Shown: positions 57,202-64,000 of the stretch, in pieces | Position numbering within the stretch: the stretch's first letter is position 1 | Layout of the letters: each line of letters opens with the position of its first letter | Assembly (NCBI GenBank): GCA_019614645.1 | Contig: JABWDB010000003.1 | Span: 19,367,001 to 19,431,000, forward strand | Reading direction: 5' to 3' | From: Stratiolaelaps scimitus | Lineage: Eukaryota > Arthropoda > Arachnida > Mesostigmata > Laelapidae | Length of the DNA: 64,000 nucleotides | Translations under genes and position numbers: made by a program | The notes under the pieces: generated by a model | Database searches by the model: none | Told to the model about the DNA's origin: nothing | What the model saw: the letters and a program-made list of their open reading frames with translations, nothing else

Positions 57202-57646
57202 CTGTAAATATAGTACCCAGCAGCATTGTACACTTTGCAGTATAACGATGTTATACATTAGGTTATGGTTGTACTTCACATTAGAGATTCAATGAAACAT
57301 TCCCATCGAGTTAGCTAACCACGTTTGGCATTCAGCTCAGGCGTACACACACACACACATACATAGCGATGTTCTTGTTCAACAGTATTGCATAATCTGA
57401 ACGGTGAACAAGAGGTTTTCATCATCCTGTTATCGTCATTGTGTTCTTCGTAGCACACGACCTGCCCGTACACAACACACATCACCCATGATCCTCTATG
57501 AGGAGCTTGTACTAGGTACACCGACACTGGCGGTGCATGCAAACACACACGCACTTCGATGCCGGGATCACTGAACGACTTAGTGCTGTTTGTTGAGAAG
57601 GCCGAACATTTTGTCGCAATTCCTGTGCGTATGTAAATAGGAGTAA

Positions 57647-57652
57647 ATTAAA
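57647..57652 (+). terminator. Poly(A) signal variant ATTAAA downstream of the transporter
   Basis: This is the first ATTAAA/AATAAA-type hexamer I noticed after the stop codon, giving a 3' untranslated region of roughly 450 nt. ATTAAA is the commonest variant of the animal poly(A) signal. No downstream GT-rich element is clear, so the call is tentative. Confidence 0.3.
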
Positions 57653-57823
57653 GTAAAGACTGTCTAATTAATATATTGCTATACGCTTTCAGCAGGGTCG
57701 CGCAACCCTGTACGATTTTTTTTTGGACAGTCCATGCGGTATCTCTATTATTATATGTCCCCCCATAATGTCCTTCGGACGAATACTGGATTTCGTGACT
57801 CTCCGAACCCCCGTCTAATATTA

Positions 57824-57844
57824 AATATATATATATATATATAT
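57824..57844. repeat. (AT)10 microsatellite
   Basis: A perfect AT tract about 620 nt after the transporter stop codon. Confidence 0.94.
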
Positions 57845-58042
57845 GTATATGATAGCAGCACAGGTTCGTGAACGGCAACGATTTTCGAAACATAGCGAAC
57901 ATCTGATGAGAGATATTAACTAACAAGACCTGTGCCCTTCCAATTAAGACATGTACAATATTTAGCCAGGTCGTGAAACAGCCACCTTGCGCACCTTCTG
58001 TTCGCGGTTTCAGGTTTTCCACCTGAAAAAAAAGCTAGAAAA

Positions 58043-58063
58043 AGAGAGAGAGAGAGAGAGAGA
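58043..58063. repeat. (GA)10 microsatellite
   Basis: A perfect AG/GA tract of about 21 nt. Confidence 0.94.
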
Positions 58064-58221
58064 TGCTATATCGGACTAAAATTGTGACAAATGCCGAACT
58101 CCGCTGCTGACTGGCTGGCAGGCAGGCAGTCATCGCTGCTACTGCCGCCAGATGGTGACAGGTGCATTAATTATGAAAAATATCATCAAACAGAACCCAC
58201 AGCACTAGCTGGCCGGCCTCA

Positions 58222-58515
58222 ATGGCCATAGAACGGTTCTTTCAGGTCCCTCAGGGAGACCTTCTCTCTCGGGGAAACTCTGCTCGCGACGGGAAAGGGA
58301 CGAACTGGAGCTGGGCGACAGACGAGCCACACACCCACCGATCCATCGGAGGCGATGGCCTCGGGCCATGGCATAACAATCAGCACCGCCCAGCGGTCCA
58401 TAGACAAATTGAAATATTCAAGGCTCTTTTGCGTCACACAGTCGGGCACTATTTCCCTGCGATAAATCATCGCCATCAGCTGAAGACGGTTGGTAGGAAG
58501 CCACTGCGGTCGTGA
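58222..58515. other. GC-rich segment open on both strands
   Basis: The + strand has a 97-codon ATG frame (58222-58515) and the - strand an 85-codon ATG frame (58476-58219) over the same DNA. Neither has a recognised domain. The + frame contains an acceptor-like GGTTCTTTCAG|G at 58245. The segment is an isolated GC-rich patch in AT-rich DNA. Confidence 0.2.
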
Positions 58516-60029
58516 ACAAAAACATACTTGGACGAGAGATGTCTAATGGTACAAATGGCGCAAATTATGTTTGTACGCGAATATAACGGATTTAGTTAAT
58601 GTGTAGAGTTTGAAAATGATGTTGGTGCACGCTCAACGAAAAGCAAGGAGAAAATCAAATCGAATTTTGAATAAATCGCCTTTACCATATTTGTTAGATG
58701 ATTGTACGTGCAAAGTATACTGATTTAAGGTTCATGTTAGCCGAATATGAATAGATTTGATTTAAAGAGGTGCTCAATTGATTTAAGAAAATCTGCGAGA
58801 CTACAGGGTCAGTGAATTCTCCCAACCTCATCCCTCGCTAGGTAACACTATGGATATGCTGTTTAAAGGATACTGTGTTATTTTCTCTTAAATCGAACTG
58901 AAAGTATTAGATTTGAATTTCTAAGGACTAAGTATTCTCGATTATATGTTTGTGCCAATTTCGTAGAAGCCTGTTTCTGTGATCTTTCTACTTATGAAAT
59001 CTTGCGATAATTGAGTGACATTTGTTCTCAACGTGATTAGAAGCTATATTGCTTAAACACGCGTGCGGATTTAATAACTGCAGTACATTTCAATCTGAAA
59101 TCACGCGTGGGCATAAATTCAAATTAAATAAAATCTAATAACCTCATTGGCGAATATGCAAGTAGAACAGCATGTATTTATATTTACGCTGTGGGACTTG
59201 AACCGGGAGCCCCTCTGGTTACAAGTCTCCCTCGGTGGATTAATGAAGTGTAATTATCCTTGAAACATTTTTGAGTTCATATTCTGACTCTAATTAGCCA
59301 CCCCATCAGTCACCTGATATCGAATTAAACCTGGCGAATACCAGTGTTATGGAGTCCTACGAATGGAAGTCTTTGAAAATTCACTATCCAGCAAACTGCT
59401 TCTATCCGTTGTTGCTGATTTTATGATTATGCGATGATACTCGATCAGGCTTGGACCTAGCGATCATTCTCGGTACGGTAACCTTTATTTTTTATTTCGA
59501 TTTCTGTATGCCAACAAAAATGTGTGAATATATTATCTGAGCCTAACTGTTCCCGATGTCGGATATTCACACAATCGTATCTATTCACAGATTGAGCACA
59601 CACACACCGTCATAGAGGTGATTCTTTCTGTTCAATGACCATTATATAGATTCTGTAGTCGTTTGCCCTATGAGATGAAATCACAGACTACATGAACTTC
59701 AGTTAGTTTACTACAGTTGAATATTAAGGCTGCAGAGCGCCAAGACCAAGATCTTTCCACCATGAACCTCCTCTCTAGCAACTATATTTCAACTATCGAG
59801 ACCATGGAGCGACTCCATGATATCAATGGACGCCAGTAAGCAACGACATATACCATTATACTAGATGTTCTATCGCATTTCTTCCATAGAGACAGTCGGC
59901 TGCATTCAACGTATACTCGACATACGAGATATCCTCACATCGAGTGGTGGTGTAATCCCATAGGAAAGCAGGCAACAACAGGAAGAATAGAAGATTCTGA
60001 ACTACTCATACGTACACCATCGCACCCGT

Positions 60030-61500
60030 ACCGAGTATATCTAGACCTCCTTCATTCCCCCACCCGCCAGCGGCCCAGTGTAGAGTTGTCCATGTGTACT
60101 TTACCCGCTCAGCTCTCCACCGCGAAATTCTTTGCAGTCAGTGAGCGCGCCCTCTGAAAATGCTAATCAAGTATAAACAAATCCACGAGACAGACCCCTT
60201 TGGTTTATACTCTCCGACGACTGAGATGATTATACTGCTGCTACTACTCGCAGCTACTACTCGCTAGTAGTAGTTGTACTAATATAACAAACTGGGCCCA
60301 TCGCCTCGCGAGGTATCCCGGCCGCCCGGCCGGCCGGTCCATCACACTCCTTCAGTCATCAATATCATCGACGCCCGACTACACTCGTCTCTGCCTCGTA
60401 CCATGCATGGACAATCCTGTTTGTGTACCTCAGCTTGCAGCCCGCTAAGATATGAAGGCAACATAAGCTTCGAATCTACCATCGACGTCGACTCATGGCA
60501 AACGGTCCTGCACTGGTGGGGTCATCACTGTGATGATGGTCATAATTATAAGAATAAAAATAAGAAGAATAATAATGATAATAATAATAATACTAATTGT
60601 AATAATAGCATATTCTATATGGGAGTATTTAAAGCACTTCGCGACTTCTACTGCAGTGTTCCATCTCCGTCGACTACCGGGCTGGTCAAACCTCGTTGTC
60701 GTCGTTCGGCGTCAAAGTGCAACACTTTCGTTCCAGCGTTTCGGACAATGTCCTCCATCGCGCGCGGTTACGATTCTAATTATCACGTTTTTCATTGATC
60801 ACATTTCCTGCTGCTCGAGATTCCGTTGTTTCTGCTCCGTTATTTGATCGCGTTCACGTACGCATCACGTTCTTGCTGGATTGCTTGCTCGTATCGTGTC
60901 TGTTTACTTCTTTACCTCTCTTTCCATCTCACCTGGACCCTCCCCCCCGGCCCCCCCGGGAGCTCCGCCATCCGCACATAGTCATCCTGTGGGACCTCGC
61001 CGACGCTTTTAGCCTCTATCACCGTTTAGCCTACGGTGCGCCGAATCTGCCGGATCCTGCTTCCGCCACCGCCGGCGCCGCCGATGATGATGATGCTGCT
61101 GCTGCGCTGGTTATGATGACGATGCTGATGATGAAAGCGACGTGAGTCGACTCTCGAATTAAATACAAAATGATCTGGCACACTATCGTCGCAGGTCAGC
61201 AGCCGGCAGTTTCAGATCGACGCGCTTCATTCCTATCGCCTGTGAAGCGACGAAGACAACGGAAGAGAAACGGAGCAGCCATAGGCCGTCTACGACGACG
61301 ACGATGACGAGATCGAGAGTTTACGCGAGACACGAAGAGAGAGAGAGAGAGAGGGAGAAAAACTAACGCCGCGAAAAGTCCGGTAGAAGTCCGGCTACGC
61401 AGGAGCATAAAATTCAATACGTCCTGTTGTTGCCTGTGTTCGTTTGGTTGAAATACGAACCCACCTATGAATGGGTGAATGAACAAAAGTAGCCCCGCAG
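60030..61500. promoter_or_regulatory. GC-rich island 14
   Basis: It holds the palindromes CCTCGCGAGG (60304-60313) and CCGGCCGGCCGG (60326-60337), an AAT tract near 60550-60600, C runs at 60941-60957 and GATGAT units near 61084. Frames here are composition-driven. Confidence 0.35.
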
Positions 61501-62208
61501 CATCGTCTAGTGAAAGTTAGTCATTATTATATAATAGTAGAGATCAAAATTAAAGCAACACAAAACAGCTGTTACGTACACTCTCCACGTACAACACAAT
61601 CCAATATAAAATATCGATCGGCAAAGGTGGAGAAGGCGGCATCCGCAGAAGTTTACGAGCGATCAGAGAAAAAACAATGGAGACAGATGATAGCTTGAAT
61701 ATGCCTGGTCGTCGTGAGACGTAGAGTGAAATGGTCGACAAAAATCAATCAATGAAAACGAGTATCTCATTGATAAAATCAAATTATCGTAGTGCTGATC
61801 GCCGATCGCATGATGCAGTCGACATAATTAACATCGTCAATTAGCGCAATGGAATGAGGGATTATTTCGGTTATGTGCGCGATAACGCTGGATGACTGGT
61901 CGAATCACCGTTCCACCTCGGACTGCCTTTCTGGATTTTCGAGGCTGAAGAACCTCCAGCCTTGGTCGTATCAGAGGTCTCTTCGTAGGTATACGTATAA
62001 TGGGATCACCACTAGGAGAAATGTCGACAGTGAGACCGTACATAGTGTTTTAGTAGCATTGCTGGTGGTAGTAGTGGTAGTAGTCGTTCAAACAGGTGTA
62101 TATCTATATAGAAATTAAACGTACGCGATGAAGGAAGAAGCCAGAATAGCATGCAGAGTGGAGCAGCAGAAAAAATAATTAAAGCATGATCGGAGATGCG
62201 CCGATCCT

Positions 62209-62210
<2 letters not shown>

Positions 62211-62239
<29 letters not shown>
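62211..62239. repeat. (AT)14 microsatellite
   Basis: A perfect AT tract of about 29 nt. Confidence 0.96.
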
Positions 62240-62242
<3 letters not shown>

Positions 62243-62611
62243 GATGCTCGCGTTCACTATTCAGCTACTTTCTGTCCTGATTATGCATTCAATTCAAATT
62301 TGTGAATTGGCGAGGCGGTGCACCAAAGTATTGCGTGCGGTGCCCCAGCTGACGACGGCAACGACTACGGTGATAATAATGATAATGACAAAGCAGTAGC
62401 AGCAGCAGTAGCAGTAGCCGTAGTCGCAGCAGCGATAGCAAAAACGAACGAGATAGCAGACGAGAAGAAGAAGTGCACGAAGAAGATCAATCGGAAGATG
62501 AGAAAGCGAATCAAGTGAAGTCAATCAATCATCTTTATTTGACTACTTCATGACTCGTCGCGAAGTAACGAACTGTGCAGCAGAGTTAGCCTTTTCTGAG
62601 CGGATCGCCAT

Positions 62612-62633
62612 TTCTCTCTCTCTCTCTCTCTCT
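62612..62633. repeat. (TC)n microsatellite
   Basis: A CT tract followed by GTCTCTC. Confidence 0.94.
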
Positions 62634-62827
62634 GTCTCTCTTTGTGCTGCGGCCGTGCTCGATAAAATAATTCGCTGAATGATGAAATGACTGGCTGCTA
62701 TCGAATGGCTGCGGCGGGCGAGGCAGATACGTGAGAGTGAATTTGGATGGACGGCGAAAGCTTTCGACGTTCGCCATAGGTGGCGCTAGCGGTCACGACC
62801 GATGCAACTAATGGCGCCAATCGTATA

Positions 62828-62847
62828 CATATATATATATATATATT
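62828..62847. repeat. (AT)10 microsatellite
   Basis: A perfect AT tract of about 20 nt. Confidence 0.94.
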
Positions 62848-63831
62848 AGGTAGTAATATAAGTCAGTGGCAGTGCTGAATTGGGCTGGTGATATTCTGTC
62901 GGTGGCGACAGAACATCAACTGGCGGCGAACTGAAACTTGTCACGCCGGTATGAATTGATCTTGCTGATGAGATCGATACTTGATACTCTTACTTACGAC
63001 TACAGAACAATGAAATATGAATATGTTTGTGTGCTGCAGCTGCTGCTGCCATTGTCACTCATTGGCAATATTACGGCTTAAATGTTGATTTCTGCGTGCA
63101 ATGGTATTCATACGGACGGGGCAGATTATTGTGATTATAATAATGATCATCACTGACACTAATATTGTGATAGTTAATAATACGAGAATATTTAAAAACC
63201 TATAGGGATTGAACAAATTGATGCACAAATAACAGCTCATAGCTGAATTGTGTGTAAGGAATGTTCCCCGTAAATGTAGTCAACATGTTGAAGTGAACTT
63301 AAATTTTCGGCTGAATTTAGGAGTTGCATTTAAATGAAATTACAACGCCACCATAAGGGTCAGAGAATATGGTCAAGGAGACCAAAATTATCGCTCAGGA
63401 CGCTGGCTACATTTGTCATGACGTGGAACAGTAGCATCACTGCGATTACACTCGTTCGATTATGAATTTCTCGGAGCGTCGTTTTCTAAACTCGAAATAA
63501 GGAAGACAATGAAGTTGGCCAGAAGAACACAGATGCAAATGAATATTATGGTGGTATCTAGTCAATCTGTTGAAATTCAGCTCGAGTCGAGAGCGCATAT
63601 TCGATATGATTCCGAATGAAATCAGCAACCGATCAGCGATGAAGTGAACTTTGTCTAAGAACAATATATGAACTCAAATCTCCATAAACTATAGAACAGA
63701 CAATATATGGTAATGCTAAAATACAAACAAGGAAAAGTATTCTCTTGTTCCCATTTCGCTACTAATAATAAATTAATACTACAACATTGTGCTGTGTATC
63801 GTTGAAAAAGCAGCAAGGCGAAAAACTATAC

Positions 63832-63857
63832 ATATATATATATATATATATATATAT
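63832..63857. repeat. (AT)13 microsatellite
   Basis: A perfect AT tract of about 26 nt near the right edge. Confidence 0.95.
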
Positions 63858-64000
63858 TGAGACACCCTGATCCACTGGATAGATGTGAACAAAAATCCAA
63901 TTTGATAGCTCCCACCCGAGCCCTTTTTAGCTAATGCAGCCCCCCCCCTCCACCTCATCGGTCGCGATCGACATCGACGTTGTTCCGATCCTACAGCGAC

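Larger units (their letters stand above)
57660..60030. other. AT-rich DNA downstream of the transporter
   Basis: AT and GA tracts, the bidirectional open segment at 58222, and a tRNA-like motif at 59189-59211 are present. No gene is recognised. Confidence 0.5.
61500..64000. other. AT-rich DNA to the right edge
   Basis: Three AT tracts, a CT tract and CAG/TAG units (62395-62425) are present. No frame is convincing and no RNA gene is seen. Confidence 0.55.

Noticed and set aside
62395..62425. CAG/TAG units as a CRISPR-like or tandem array
   Set aside because: It is a drifted triplet microsatellite with no spacer structure.

Overview
The window looks like nuclear DNA of an animal, most probably an arthropod. 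Coding sequence is very sparse. About 18 (AT)n/(TA)n tracts and many (GA)n, (CA)n, (CAG)n and (GGC)n tracts are scattered through both strands. The one long reading frame has an animal-type start context and no bacterial-style operon neighbours. The microsatellite-rich texture is compatible with a parasitiform mite such as Varroa, but this is an impression of composition and not a species identification. I recognise no rRNA, intact tRNA, CRISPR array, insertion sequence or intact transposon.

The only gene I can call firmly is a single-exon, 419-residue multi-pass membrane protein at 55942-57201 (+). It has the layout of a 12-helix major facilitator superfamily transporter of the drug/amine antiporter type, and resembles a divergent SLC18 (vesicular amine/acetylcholine transporter-like) protein. 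Its leader contains a possible 62-nt intron and a poly(A) signal variant lies about 450 nt downstream of the stop.

The rest alternates between AT-richer stretches with AT microsatellites (for example 4250-9050, 9900-14600, 32560-34500, 35720-40150, 45730-48640, 57660-60030, 61500-64000) and GC-rich, low-complexity islands of 0.5-3 kb (about 2.1-4.2, 9.05-9.9, 14.6-17.3, 20.5-22.5, 23.1-24.3, 26-28.9, 29.3-30.6, 31.2-32.5, 34.5-35.7, 40.2-42.7, 44.8-45.7, 48.6-50.8, 52.3-54.4, 55-57.2 and 60-61.5 kb). The islands look like untranslated first exons, promoters or regulatory DNA of one or more genes with very long introns. Several contain segments with credible splice sites and open frames: + strand 40403-42463, 22560-22724, 19029-19195, 23768-23824 and 49034-49255; - strand 53643-53663 and 51919-52065. 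Chance alone gives dozens of good donor-like hexamers and tens of ORFs over 100 residues in 64 kb, so these are listed as candidates with low confidence.

The most interesting non-coding signals are a 62-nt hairpin that buries a consensus 5' splice site (22671-22732), a 40-nt element present twice in the same orientation 1.6 kb apart (26585 and 28191) with nested GC palindromes beside the second copy, and a short dispersed repeat shared by 18461 and 30802. Nothing in the window shows how the transporter would work together with a neighbouring gene; it may be nested in an intron of a larger gene.
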